Positions 18,084-26,552 of a DNA stretch of 64,000 nt are shown one piece after another. The notes below the pieces were generated by a model. That model was not told the DNA's origin. It was given only the letters and a program-made list of their open reading frames with translations, and ran no database searches. Source of the stretch: Geomobilibacter sp964431365 (GTDB taxonomy: Bacteria > Desulfobacterota > Desulfuromonadia > Geobacterales > DSM-12255); NCBI GenBank assembly GCA_964431365.1, contig CAYSJJ010000010.1, forward strand, positions 1-64,000, read 5' to 3'. A program made the position numbers and the translations under genes. Each line of letters starts with the position of its first letter. The first letter of the stretch is position 1.

Positions 18084-19399
18084 GGAGTATCCCCTCGCTC
18101 TTTTCTTTCTTCCACGACAACCTCGATTACGCCCTTGTTCTGCAGTGCGTCGGCATCTGACAGATCTTCGTCCGAGGCCTTGCGGCGCTCTATCGGCGCT
18201 TTCCAATATGCCACCGCATGTCGTTGACCAGGCTCGGCATTATAGGAAACAAAAGGTATCCTTCCCGTCTTCTTCAGCACAGCCACCATAGCGTTCAGCT
18301 TCTCAATTTCGGGAGGGCTTTCTTTCGGGTGTGGAACTCCTGGCACAAAATCATAATATTTCAGGATATCAAGCTGGCGGATATAGGTGATGAGCGTCTC
18401 ATTGCTCTCTTTTTGCAGTTTCTCTTTTGTAAGAGTTACGGTTTTGCCGCCACTCCTGAGGCTTAATACACGTCCGCTGATAACGGTCGTCGAAACCGGC
18501 GCCCGGACCGTCGATGTCCCCAGCGTTTTGCCAATTTTCCCCATTGTCTTTGGCGAACCACCACCAAAACAGGAAAGCATTTCCACCGACTGCGGAGACC
18601 TGCTCCCTAATTCACCTGTGGCCGCTTTGATTCGCTTGGTGAGATCTTCGACAGTCGTCGATACAGAGGAACCATCCGGACGTATCTCGCCAATGCCGCT
18701 CACGTCTGCGTGAGCGATAATATACAGTTTGCCTATGGGAAACTTGGCGTTCTTCAGACCGGCGAAAGCCTTATCAACCGTCAGCCCTTCATATACAGTC
18801 GGCGCCAGAGCTGTTGCGGCAGATCGCCAGAGCTCCATCTGCATCTTCTCCTCGGGTTTCTCGTCCTTTTCCAACGACATGGATGGCCGACCGACAATAA
18901 TGGCCACGTCCTGTCTTGCTCGCGTCGAAGCGGGCGATGGCGCAGGCTGACGGTAAATATGCCTGTTGGAAAAGGTAAGCGGCCTTTCGTTCACGATCTC
19001 GGGGGGGAGTGTCATGAGATTCGATCTATGGCGTCCATTGCCCTGCACAACGTGCGATAGCTCATGAACCAACAGGCTTCTCCCTTCGTTCGTGATCGGG
19101 GAATACTGATGCCTCCCGAAGACGATGTCGTTTCCGGTGGTATATGCCTGTGCGTTCAGCACCCCTGCCGATTCCGCCGCCTTTTCGTCCCTATGTACCC
19201 GCACCCGGCTGAAGTCATGCCCGAACCGCGGTTCGAAGGACTCCCGCGTCTCCGCGTCGAGCGGCTCCCCCGGCGAACGGAGGACCTCGCGCACGATGGG
19301 GGGAACGGTTTCCGACCCCTGCTCGTCTGTACGGGTCAAGAGAGTTGCGGCGATCCCCGATTGCCGAGATTTATTCTCTGTTTGAAAATCTCTCCCCAT
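18080..19399 (-). CDS. DUF4157 eCIS cargo candidate with possible clan-CD protease domain
   Basis: The protein is 439 residues from the ATG at 19399, which follows GAGG with good spacing. Residues ~35-122 are the DUF4157 domain, an established marker of eCIS-associated toxins, with its HELSH metal-binding-like motif at 112-116. After a Pro-rich linker comes an unrelated C-terminal domain: a hydrophobic strand ending in His (LYIIAH, His230) and a second ending in Cys (VEMLSC, Cys277, followed by FGGG). This His...Cys order at strand ends resembles clan-CD cysteine peptidases, though sequence alone cannot prove activity. The gene is visibly AT-richer than its neighbours, as expected for swapped-in cargo. 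It lies inside the structural operon and is coupled to the tube adaptor. Confidence 0.78.
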   Translation of the reverse strand: MGRDFQTENKSRQSGIAATLLTRTDEQGSETVPPIVREVLRSPGEPLDAETRESFEPRFGHDFSRVRVHRDEKAAESAGVLNAQAYTTGNDIVFGRHQYSPITNEGRSLLVHELSHVVQGNGRHRSNLMTLPPEIVNERPLTFSNRHIYRQPAPSPASTRARQDVAIIVGRPSMSLEKDEKPEEKMQMELWRSAATALAPTVYEGLTVDKAFAGLKNAKFPIGKLYIIAHADVSGIGEIRPDGSSVSTTVEDLTKRIKAATGELGSRSPQSVEMLSCFGGGSPKTMGKIGKTLGTSTVRAPVSTTVISGRVLSLRSGGKTVTLTKEKLQKESNETLITYIRQLDILKYYDFVPGVPHPKESPPEIEKLNAMVAVLKKTGRIPFVSYNAEPGQRHAVAYWKAPIERRKASDEDLSDADALQNKGVIEVVVEERKERGDTP

Positions 19400-19437
19400 A
19401 ACCATCCTCGCTCTGCCGGCCTGCAACGCCACCCGTA

Positions 19438-20061
19438 TCAGCTCTCAACGCTCCCTTTGTGCCGGTCCCCGTGGGCATAGTGCTGTTCGGCCCCGCTGAG
19501 ATGGCGCAGGCTCTTGCCCAGCACCAGAATCACGACGGCGAAGACGAGGTAGACCAGCAGGCCGTTGGAACCGCCCTTTCCCGAACGCCACACGGCCAGG
19601 GCGACGCCGCTGATCGCCACCGGGATGGAGATGCCGGCGATGTAGAACCAGACCACCCGGGGGACTACCCCCTTGCCGTTCATCCGCTGCATCATGTTGG
19701 TGCGCATCTGCGGCAGCCAGGGGTATGTCTCCTCAAGCAGGCGCCCCTGCCGGAAGGCAGCGGACAGGAGCGGGTGGTAGACCCTCAGGTCCATGATCCA
19801 GATCAGCCAGATGCCGATGGCGGCCATGAAGCCGATGACCGCAACCATCACCAGCTTGTCGATCGGGCACTCCGCGAACTTTTCCGACAGGACGAAGCCG
19901 ATGGCCGCAAAGGCCGCCAGGAGCCAGGTGGATGCCAGCGCGCGATAGGTGCTCTGCAGGCCGTTGAAATGTCGCTCCTCGGTCCCCATCTCGGTGTAGT
20001 AGCTCCATACCCGATCGAACAGCTCCTTGTTCACGGTTTCCAGCGCGGTTTTTTCGTGCAT
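19438..20061 (-). CDS. Four-TM membrane protein in the eCIS operon
   Basis: This 207-residue integral membrane protein has hydrophobic segments at about 43-64, 72-92, 136-158 and 170-188 (LLAAFAAIGFVLS, MVAVIGFMAAIGIWLIWIMD, VVWFYIAGISIPVAISGVAL, LLVYLVFAVVILVLG). I chose ATG at 20061 because GGAGG lies 8 bases upstream. I do not recognise a named family. Inside an eCIS operon it could anchor the particle to the inner membrane, be a pore-type effector, or protect the producer from the neighbouring hydrolase or cargo. Confidence 0.65.
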   Translation of the reverse strand: MHEKTALETVNKELFDRVWSYYTEMGTEERHFNGLQSTYRALASTWLLAAFAAIGFVLSEKFAECPIDKLVMVAVIGFMAAIGIWLIWIMDLRVYHPLLSAAFRQGRLLEETYPWLPQMRTNMMQRMNGKGVVPRVVWFYIAGISIPVAISGVALAVWRSGKGGSNGLLVYLVFAVVILVLGKSLRHLSGAEQHYAHGDRHKGSVES

Positions 20062-20079
20062 ACGCACGCCCTCCTCACC

Positions 20080-20844
20080 TCACGGCACATGCCCGAACCC
20101 CAGCAGTTTGTCCATCCTGCTGAGGACGTAGGAAAAACCCTGGACATTGGGGCTCTTGTTCCCTTCGATGGTGTAGAGCATGCCGTCCTTCACCTGGTGG
20201 ACGAATCCGACGTGCCCGTACCAGCTGCTCAGGCTCTCCCGCCACCAGACGACGATGTCGCCGGGCCGCGGCTCGTAGCCGCTCTTCGGGCCGCTGGCCC
20301 ACCCCTTCGCCTTGAACTCCTCCAGCAGGTTACGGGCGCCGGGACAGTAGGCGAACGGCATGGCGTGCCGGTCGTTGCCGCTCGCCTGGAGGTAGCACCA
20401 GCTGACGAACGAAGCGCACCACGATTCCCCTTCTCCCAAACCGGCCGGCGCCAGGTACTTCTTCACCCACGGCCCGCTGTTGTTTCCGCCCACCTCGCCG
20501 GCGCCTTTCTTCAGCTCGCCGATGGCAGCGGCCAGCGCCGCCCGCCCCAGCGTGCTCCCGCCGGCTTCGAGGGGAGGGAGGACCGTGTAGTCCACGGCGC
20601 TCGGCGTGACGATCGCCGGCTTGGGATGGGTGAGGCTCCACCAGGTGAGCGGCCCCACCTTGCCGTCCACCTCCAGCGGCTGGCCGTGCTGGTCCAGGTT
20701 CTGCGCCTGGAAGGCGCGCACCGCCCGGTAGGTCTTCGGGCCGAAAATCCCGATCGCCTCCACCGGATAGCCCCGTTCAGTCAGCACCTGCTGGAGCTGC
20801 GTTACGTCTGCCCCCTTATCCCCCTGCTTGAGTGGAAACGTCAT
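20080..20844 (-). CDS. Peptidoglycan-binding plus CHAP-type hydrolase
   Basis: The protein has 254 residues. Residues ~5-75 form a PG-binding-1 domain (GADVTQLQQVLTERGYPVEA, FGPKTYRAVRAFQAQNLDQ). Residues ~120-250 form a CHAP-like amidase/endopeptidase with candidate catalytic Cys143 in SWCASFVSWCYLQ, His211 in YGHVGF and Asn229 in IEGNKS. No signal peptide is seen. In contractile clusters such enzymes either breach the target wall or free the particle from the producer by lysis. The start at 20844 follows GGGAGATAGGG. Confidence 0.82.
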   Translation of the reverse strand: MTFPLKQGDKGADVTQLQQVLTERGYPVEAIGIFGPKTYRAVRAFQAQNLDQHGQPLEVDGKVGPLTWWSLTHPKPAIVTPSAVDYTVLPPLEAGGSTLGRAALAAAIGELKKGAGEVGGNNSGPWVKKYLAPAGLGEGESWCASFVSWCYLQASGNDRHAMPFAYCPGARNLLEEFKAKGWASGPKSGYEPRPGDIVVWWRESLSSWYGHVGFVHQVKDGMLYTIEGNKSPNVQGFSYVLSRMDKLLGFGHVP

Positions 20845-20879
20845 CCCTATCTCCCTTCCTTCCGGTCCCTGTCTCTGCG

Positions 20880-21140
20880 CTATTGCTGGCGGTTCAGGGA
20901 GCCGTGCACCGACCGGGCAATCTCGGCCCCAACGGCCTCGGGCCTGGCGCCGGGGGCCAGCGTGATGCTCCCCCCGTCCAGGCGGGAAATCTGCACGTCG
21001 CCCGACCCGCCGGGAATCCCCTCTTCCCCCAGCAGCCGGGCCAGCTCCCGCTCCACCGCCTCCCCGATCCGGCGGCGGTCCGCCGGGTTGAAACCGTGCA
21101 GGACCAGTTCGTCGATATGCAGCTCGATGGCCGGCCTCAT
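20880..21140 (-). CDS. Small conserved eCIS-operon protein, unknown function
   Basis: This 86-residue soluble protein (MRPAIELHIDELVLHGFNPA...) has a mixed helix/strand pattern and no metal or catalytic motif that I can see. It overlaps the ATPase stop by 4 bp, so its synthesis is tied to the ATPase. A chaperone or adaptor role for the ATPase is a guess from position only. Confidence 0.6.
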   Translation of the reverse strand: MRPAIELHIDELVLHGFNPADRRRIGEAVERELARLLGEEGIPGGSGDVQISRLDGGSITLAPGARPEAVGAEIARSVHGSLNRQQ

Positions 21141-23077
21141 CCCCAGCCACCAACTTCGCTGCTGCTTAACGGCTTCTCCAGCTTGCCGTACTCGCTGCGG
21201 GTCGCCTGCAGGAGGTGCGTCATCCGCACCCGGCCGCCGTCGTTGGCCGCCAGGAACGCCGCATTCAGAGCGATGTTCCTGATGTTGCCGCCGGCGATAG
21301 TGAGCCGGGCGAGCTTCTCCACATCGAGCCCGTCGGTCGGTGTCTGCTGCGGGAAGACGCGCCGCCAGATTTCCGCCCGGGAGGAGACGTCCGGGAACGG
21401 GAACTGGACGACGAACCTGATCCGGCGCAGGAACGCGGTGTCGAGGGCGCTCTTCATGTTGGTGGTGAGGATCGCCAGGCCGCTGTAGCTCTCCATCCGC
21501 TGCAGCAGATAGCTCACCTCGATGTTGGCGTAACGGTCGTGGCTGTCCTTGATCTCGCTCCGCTTGCCGAACAGGGCGTCGGCTTCGTCGAACAGGAGGA
21601 TCGCCCCGCCCGATTCGGCGGCATCGAAGACCCGGCGCAGGTTCTTTTCCGTTTCGCCGATGTACTTGCTGACCACCTGGGAGAGGTCGATCCGGTAAAG
21701 GTCCAGCCGGAGCTCATTGGCAAGCACCTCGGCGGCCATGGTCTTGCCGGTGCCGCTGGTCCCTTCGAAGAGGGCGCTGATGCCGAGGCCGCGGCTTGAT
21801 CGGGCCGCAAATCCCCACTCTCCGTAGACCCTGGCCCGTTGCCGCACCTGCAGGGCCACCTCCTGCAGGATCTCCATCTGGTGCGCCGGCAGCACGAGAT
21901 CGTCCCAGGTGGCAACCGGTTCGATGCGCTGGGCAAGGTTCTCCAGCCGCGGTCTCGTCTGCAGCCGGCAGGCATCCCAGAGCTCCGCGGCCGACGGGTC
22001 GGGCGACCCCTTCCCCGTTGCGGCCATAGTCCGCAGCTCCCGGCTGCTCAGGTTGAACTGCGTCACCAGGGAGTCGACCAGAGGTCCGGCCGTTTCCGGC
22101 ACGGTTGTCCGCCACAGCTCCCGCTGCTCCTCGGCCAGCGGCTTTTCCACCTCGATGGTGACGGTCGGCCGCTGCCAGGTGCAGAGGCGCTCCCGACAGC
22201 TTACGATCACCCCGCTCCGGAGCCGCTCCAGGAACTGCAGCAGGGCCGGCGCCGCCCCATCCTGTCCGTTCGACTCGCGGCATTCAATGAGGAGAGCACT
22301 CCCCTCCAGGGCGGCTTCCCGCTCCCAGAGACGCGCCAGGGTTTCCGCTTCGCCCGGCCGGGCGGGGAGAGAGCCCAGCTGCAGCAGGCAGAGGTTCAGG
22401 CCGAGCCTCGCGCACGCCGCCGCTGCCAGATCGTGCCGGTCCGGCCCGTCGAGGCCGCAGAGCTGGATGACCGGCAAACCGTCGGCCTGCTCTCCGTTCG
22501 ACCAGGCATCTGCAATCCGGCCGGCGAGCAGCTCGTGGGACGGCACCAGGGCGGTGGGAGGTGCGAGAGGGGTCATGAGCCCCATGAGCCGTTCGTCCAT
22601 ATGGGACGCGCCGGCCAGATAATGGAGGATCCGCTCGTCGATGCTAAGAGCGCTGGTCGTCAGCCCCCCGCCGCCAGCCACCTCGATCAGTCGCCAGTAG
22701 CGCAGGGGCGCAGCCGGCGTCAGGGCGCTCCAGTGCGCGTCCGGAAACGCCGCCAGGGCAAGGCTGAAGGTGGGGTGGGGCCGGTTCGGATCGCCGTGGG
22801 CGCTGGCGCACAACGAGGCAAGGGAACCGTCCAGCTCGACGCCGGCGCAGAGCAGAAGGATACGACGCTCGAAGGGAGAGAGGCCGAAGATGTGGCAGAG
22901 GAGCTCCACTGCCGGCGGCGGGGAGAGGTCGTTCGGCTCGTCGCGCAGATGTTCGTCCCGTTCGCCCTCCGCAGAGGTGTCGGCATAGCTCTCCAGCAGC
23001 GACCGCACCTCGTCCAGCGCCGCCATGAGATACTGCTGATTGGCCTCTGGCCAGCTGGTTGTAACGGTCGAGGTCAT
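21137..23077 (-). CDS. AAA+ ATPase of the eCIS (Afp15/Pvc15-like)
   Basis: The protein has 646 residues: an N-terminal winged/helical region (~1-400) and a C-terminal AAA+ domain with Walker A GTSGTGKT (439-446), Walker B ILLFDEAD (~495-502), sensor-1 ILTTN and arginine-finger-like FLRRIRF. The family is universal in eCIS loci and is thought to help assembly, disassembly or cargo loading. Its presence separates this locus from ordinary phages and R-type pyocins. It overlaps the Pvc16-like gene by 4 bp. Confidence 0.92.
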   Translation of the reverse strand: MTSTVTTSWPEANQQYLMAALDEVRSLLESYADTSAEGERDEHLRDEPNDLSPPPAVELLCHIFGLSPFERRILLLCAGVELDGSLASLCASAHGDPNRPHPTFSLALAAFPDAHWSALTPAAPLRYWRLIEVAGGGGLTTSALSIDERILHYLAGASHMDERLMGLMTPLAPPTALVPSHELLAGRIADAWSNGEQADGLPVIQLCGLDGPDRHDLAAAACARLGLNLCLLQLGSLPARPGEAETLARLWEREAALEGSALLIECRESNGQDGAAPALLQFLERLRSGVIVSCRERLCTWQRPTVTIEVEKPLAEEQRELWRTTVPETAGPLVDSLVTQFNLSSRELRTMAATGKGSPDPSAAELWDACRLQTRPRLENLAQRIEPVATWDDLVLPAHQMEILQEVALQVRQRARVYGEWGFAARSSRGLGISALFEGTSGTGKTMAAEVLANELRLDLYRIDLSQVVSKYIGETEKNLRRVFDAAESGGAILLFDEADALFGKRSEIKDSHDRYANIEVSYLLQRMESYSGLAILTTNMKSALDTAFLRRIRFVVQFPFPDVSSRAEIWRRVFPQQTPTDGLDVEKLARLTIAGGNIRNIALNAAFLAANDGGRVRMTHLLQATRSEYGKLEKPLSSSEVGGWG

Positions 23078-24399
23078 GGCACAGCCACCTTCGCTCCGGC
23101 CATGAACGCCGGCGGCTTTTGGGCGTAGTCGATGAAATGGCTGTCGACCCCGTCCACCCGCATCCGCACAAGGTATTCGCCCGGCTGCAGCGCCGTGAAG
23201 ACGAACCGGGCCCTGTCGGTCTGCGCGATGAACGGTTCGGCCAGCGCCTCGGTATCGTTCAGGAAGAGCGACACCCGTTGTCCCGGCCAGAGGTGGGGAG
23301 CAGAGCGGATGGTGATCTCCAGATCGAAGAGGTCGGCCCGCTGGTCATTGAGGACGCAGCTCTTGACTTCGGGCGGCAGGGTGATGCCGGGTGCCAGGGC
23401 GAAGGGGACCTTGTTGGTCGCTTCGCAAAAGCCCTTCCCGGGCCGCCGGATCAGGGCCGAGACGCTATGGACGCCGGCAGCCCACTCCTCGGGCTTGTCC
23501 GCCGGAAGGTGGACCGTCAGGGGCCCGGAAACGTCTCCGATGGTGACCTCGTTGTCCCCCCACCGGCTCTCGAATCTGACCACGACGTCGCTGCCGTCGA
23601 GGTTGCAGCCGTCGAGTACGATGACCGCGCCAAGGGAGGCGCTCTGCTGAAGGTCGGGACAGGTGATGCCGGTGATCGTCGGTGTCGGGGGGAGCGGCTT
23701 CAGGAGGGAAGGCGCCACGGCGACCCCCTCGCCGCCGCCGGCAAAATCTTCCGGGCGGCCGCGCCGCAGCACCGGGAGCGGGGCGCGGGCCGGCTGCGTG
23801 CTCTCCAGCAGCACCACGGAGACCTGATAGGCGGCGGTCGGCCGGTATTTCGCCTGGAAGGCCGACCAGAGCTTCGACAGTTCGTCGCTGTTCATCGGCT
23901 GCAGCGTAATCTTGACCTGTTCGATCTGTTCGGCCAGCCCGGAGTCGGCCAGCGACTTCAACTTCTCGGGAAGCCCGCTGCCGGAAACGGACGCGGCGTT
24001 GAGCGCAGTCTCGATGGCGGTGCGGGTCAAGACGGGATGTTCGTGCAGCAGCAGCATGCCGTATCCCAGCAGGATTTCGGCGTGGAGCTCTTCCGAGCTG
24101 AACGCCGTCAGGAGGTAGTGGAGATCGAGGGCCAGCGGCGGGTTGGCAGTGCGGTTCCCGCGGCTGTCCCGTGACGGCAGGCCGGCGTTGCGCCATCCCT
24201 GGTTCGGCGTTGCCTGGTACATGAAGAGGTTCAGCTTGCTCCCCTTGTCCGCCGTCGCTTCCAGCAGGAGATCGGGGGGAAGGGCCGTGACCTTGACCAG
24301 CCCGCCGGTGGCGGCCGAGACGTTCTGGTTTATCAGACCGTCGTTCAGCAGGTCCTTCAGCACGTAGGTCACCGAGGCTATGGCGAGGTGGCTGCTCAT
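23074..24399 (-). CDS. DUF4255/Pvc16-like tube or sheath terminator
   Basis: The protein has 441 residues. The first ~200 residues match the Pvc16 N-terminal domain (SHLAIASVTYVLKDLLNDGL, LNLFMYQATPNQGWRNAGL, LALDLHYLLTAFSSEELHAE), the cap that ends the tube and sheath in eCIS. The C-terminal 200 residues add immunoglobulin-like strands (IVLDGCNLDGSDVVVRFES, VHSVSALIRRPGKGFCEATN), an extension that may decorate the apical end. It is coupled on both sides by 4-bp overlaps. Confidence 0.88.
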   Translation of the reverse strand: MSSHLAIASVTYVLKDLLNDGLINQNVSAATGGLVKVTALPPDLLLEATADKGSKLNLFMYQATPNQGWRNAGLPSRDSRGNRTANPPLALDLHYLLTAFSSEELHAEILLGYGMLLLHEHPVLTRTAIETALNAASVSGSGLPEKLKSLADSGLAEQIEQVKITLQPMNSDELSKLWSAFQAKYRPTAAYQVSVVLLESTQPARAPLPVLRRGRPEDFAGGGEGVAVAPSLLKPLPPTPTITGITCPDLQQSASLGAVIVLDGCNLDGSDVVVRFESRWGDNEVTIGDVSGPLTVHLPADKPEEWAAGVHSVSALIRRPGKGFCEATNKVPFALAPGITLPPEVKSCVLNDQRADLFDLEITIRSAPHLWPGQRVSLFLNDTEALAEPFIAQTDRARFVFTALQPGEYLVRMRVDGVDSHFIDYAQKPPAFMAGAKVAVP

Positions 24400-25274
24400 C
24401 GGGCACCCCCGGACTGCTTCCGCAGATAGTCGTCCAGCGAGAGCTTCGGCGCCGGAGGCGGAGCGACCTTGTGCGCTGCCGGTTGCGGGGCAATCGCCCG
24501 GACGTCGATCCGGCCGATGGAGATCCTGATGGTCGGGGGTGCCGCTTCTCCCCTCTGGTCAGAGTCCCCTTCTGCCGCTACCCGCGGGAGCGGCTGGTCG
24601 CCACCAGGCGCACTGCGGGGGAGCATCCCGTCGAAACGCGCCGGTGCCGAAGCCGTTCGCCCGGTTTCGACTGCTCCGGTCCCTTCCCCTGCCGAACGTT
24701 GCGGGTCCTCCTCGCCTGCCACCAGGAGGAGGTCGCTCCTCTGCCGATCTGTCCGGCCCAGGACGAAACGGGACGCCTGTTGGAAAATGTCGTGGCCGGC
24801 CTGGGGCCTCTCCTCCACGTCCGACCCGGACGGATCAAACGCGGCGGCGGGAATACTGCCGGACCGTTCCGCCGCGACCGGAGAGGTCTCAGCATGGCCG
24901 CTGCGCCTCCGGTCACCGGTGGCGGACGCCAGAGGTTCCGGTGCTTCCGGGGAGTCCGTCGCCCCCGTCGCCCCCGTCGCCGGTCGTCGAACGGCAGATG
25001 GCAGGGGTGGAGGGGCGGGGCGTGCGGCCGGTTCCTCGATCACGGCAACCGGACGGTAGCCAGGGTTCCTCCGGTCTGTTGGCCGATCGGTAGTGGCAGG
25101 TGATGGTCCGGCCGGGAATGGGGTCGTGTTCTCGTCGATCGTCCCGCCAGGCGCCCCGACGTGGCTGGCTGCCGCACTGCCCGTTCCGGGGGCAAACAGG
25201 GGCGCGACCAGCGGCCGTACTGCCGTCGCTTGTCCCATAGCCCGCTCCACCACTCTGGTCAGGTAGTCGCTCAT
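24396..25274 (-). CDS. Pro/Ala-rich, largely disordered eCIS-operon protein
   Basis: This 292-residue protein (from ATG at 25274, overlapping the gp26-like stop) has a short helical head MSDYLTRVVERAMGQ, a ~220-residue low-complexity region rich in P, A, T, R and S, and a conserved-looking tail PTIRISIGRIDVRAIAPQ...LSLDDYLRKQ. Such proteins lie between the gp26-like and Pvc16 genes in related clusters. A linker, chaperone or length-control role is possible; nothing proves one. Confidence 0.65.
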   Translation of the reverse strand: MSDYLTRVVERAMGQATAVRPLVAPLFAPGTGSAAASHVGAPGGTIDENTTPFPAGPSPATTDRPTDRRNPGYRPVAVIEEPAARPAPPPLPSAVRRPATGATGATDSPEAPEPLASATGDRRRSGHAETSPVAAERSGSIPAAAFDPSGSDVEERPQAGHDIFQQASRFVLGRTDRQRSDLLLVAGEEDPQRSAGEGTGAVETGRTASAPARFDGMLPRSAPGGDQPLPRVAAEGDSDQRGEAAPPTIRISIGRIDVRAIAPQPAAHKVAPPPAPKLSLDDYLRKQSGGAR

Positions 25275-26011
25275 CCGTATATCATCTCCAGGTAGCAGGC
25301 GCGCCGTGCGGCGCTCATGGAGAGGATCTCCCTCTCCCCCCATCCGTAGGCGGCCGCCAGGGCATGGACCTCGGCCAGCAGGCGTTTCGCCTGGCTGCTC
25401 AGCTCGGTCCAGAAGTACGAGACGATGTCGAACTGCTGCTGCCATCCACTATGGCAGGCCGGGCACTCCAGGTTCAGGAGGATGTCCGCCGCCGGGTCGC
25501 AGGCGGCCATGCGGCCGGCTATCCTGGCGACCACACTCTCCGGCAGGTCGGGCGGGGCAATGTCCCTGCCGTCGAGACGCGCTTCGATGACGCAGCGCTG
25601 CAGAAGGGCGGCCCGCGCCACCTCCAGGCCGCCGCTTCCCGCTGCAGCGGCCAGGTCCCTGCTGTCCGGCAGGCGGAACGTCACCTGCATCCCCTCCTCT
25701 TCCAGCACAAAGCCGGTAACCGGGTCGGGGGGCTCGGCTCCGGAGAGGCTCCGGAGCTCTGTTGCAGGGAGGGAAAACTCCAGCCGCTCCCCACAGCGGG
25801 GGCATTCCACAAACGCGTCCAGCGTCCCGCCGAACGTCTGCTCCCGCAGTTCAAAAAGGAGCGCATCCCGCTGCCCGATGGTCAGGCTGGCGAGCCGCTC
25901 CCGGTCGATCTCCGGGCAGGCATGGGCCAGCATGGTCAGTGCCCGGTCCAGGGGGTGCTGTTGGCAGCCGGCCTCCCAGAGCTGCACGATGTCCCGTGCG
26001 GAAAATGCCAT
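25271..26011 (-). CDS. T4 gp26-like baseplate assembly protein with zinc-ribbon pairs
   Basis: This 246-residue protein resembles the T4 baseplate (gp26) family often placed after the tube gene in eCIS loci. It holds two CXXC pairs, ECPRC (~70) and ECPAC (~190), compatible with a shared zinc site, and ends in WGEREILSMSAARRACYLEM, a motif also seen in phage tail assembly chaperones. An assembly-chaperone role for the hub or tube is inferred. It starts 4 bp after the tube stop. Confidence 0.75.
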   Translation of the reverse strand: MAFSARDIVQLWEAGCQQHPLDRALTMLAHACPEIDRERLASLTIGQRDALLFELREQTFGGTLDAFVECPRCGERLEFSLPATELRSLSGAEPPDPVTGFVLEEEGMQVTFRLPDSRDLAAAAGSGGLEVARAALLQRCVIEARLDGRDIAPPDLPESVVARIAGRMAACDPAADILLNLECPACHSGWQQQFDIVSYFWTELSSQAKRLLAEVHALAAAYGWGEREILSMSAARRACYLEMIYG

Positions 26012-26015
26012 CGTG

Positions 26016-26540
26016 CTAGGTCGGCTCCGTAAAGGTCGACTCGGTCGGTTCCGTCACCGCGTAGTCCCGCTCCCACCCCTCGTTCTCCAGCTTGATATGC
26101 TGGATCAGCACCGCATTGGCGTTGGCGTCCAGGTCGGCCTGGGCCTGGTACTCGGAGACCCAGCAGCGGTAGACCTTGTACGCCACCACCAGCTGCCCCG
26201 CCTCGTTGTAGACCTCAATGATGATGTCCTTGCGGAAGTCCTTCAGCGACACCTCAGCTCCGAGGCCCGAACCGAAGTTCCAGACCTTGTTCGCCCACTG
26301 CTCGAAATCCTTGTCGTGGGTCACCCCCCGGTCGAGGGTGATGGCCTCGTACTCCGTACGCCCCGGCGACTTGCGGGTGCTGCTCGGGTCGCCACCCTCC
26401 CGGTGCTTGACCACCTCGGTCGTCCGCTTGAGGGGGCTGACCTTGCTGATGCCGGCCACGTACCGGCCGTCCCATTTCACCCGGAACTTGAAGTTCTTAT
26501 ACGGATCGAACCGTTGCGCGTTGACGGTAAACTGCGCCAT
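26016..26540 (-). CDS. Inner tube protein (T4 gp19/Afp1-5 family)
   Basis: This 174-residue tail-tube protein has DPYKNFKFRVKWDGRYVAGI, then VSPLKRTTEVVKHREGG and YEAITLDRGVTHDKDFEQWA, the usual signature of contractile tube subunits. It stacks as hexamers inside the sheath. Only one tube gene of this type is present, unlike Afp/PVC clusters, which carry several. GGAGGG precedes the start. The gap to the sheath gene is 12 bp. Confidence 0.92.
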   Translation of the reverse strand: MAQFTVNAQRFDPYKNFKFRVKWDGRYVAGISKVSPLKRTTEVVKHREGGDPSSTRKSPGRTEYEAITLDRGVTHDKDFEQWANKVWNFGSGLGAEVSLKDFRKDIIIEVYNEAGQLVVAYKVYRCWVSEYQAQADLDANANAVLIQHIKLENEGWERDYAVTEPTESTFTEPT

Positions 26541-26552
26541 GTGGAAACCCTC

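Noticed and set aside
18080..19399. Zinc metalloprotease call based on HELSH
   Set aside because: The HExxH is part of the DUF4157 domain itself, and no downstream third zinc ligand or catalytic layout is evident; kept as a domain marker only.
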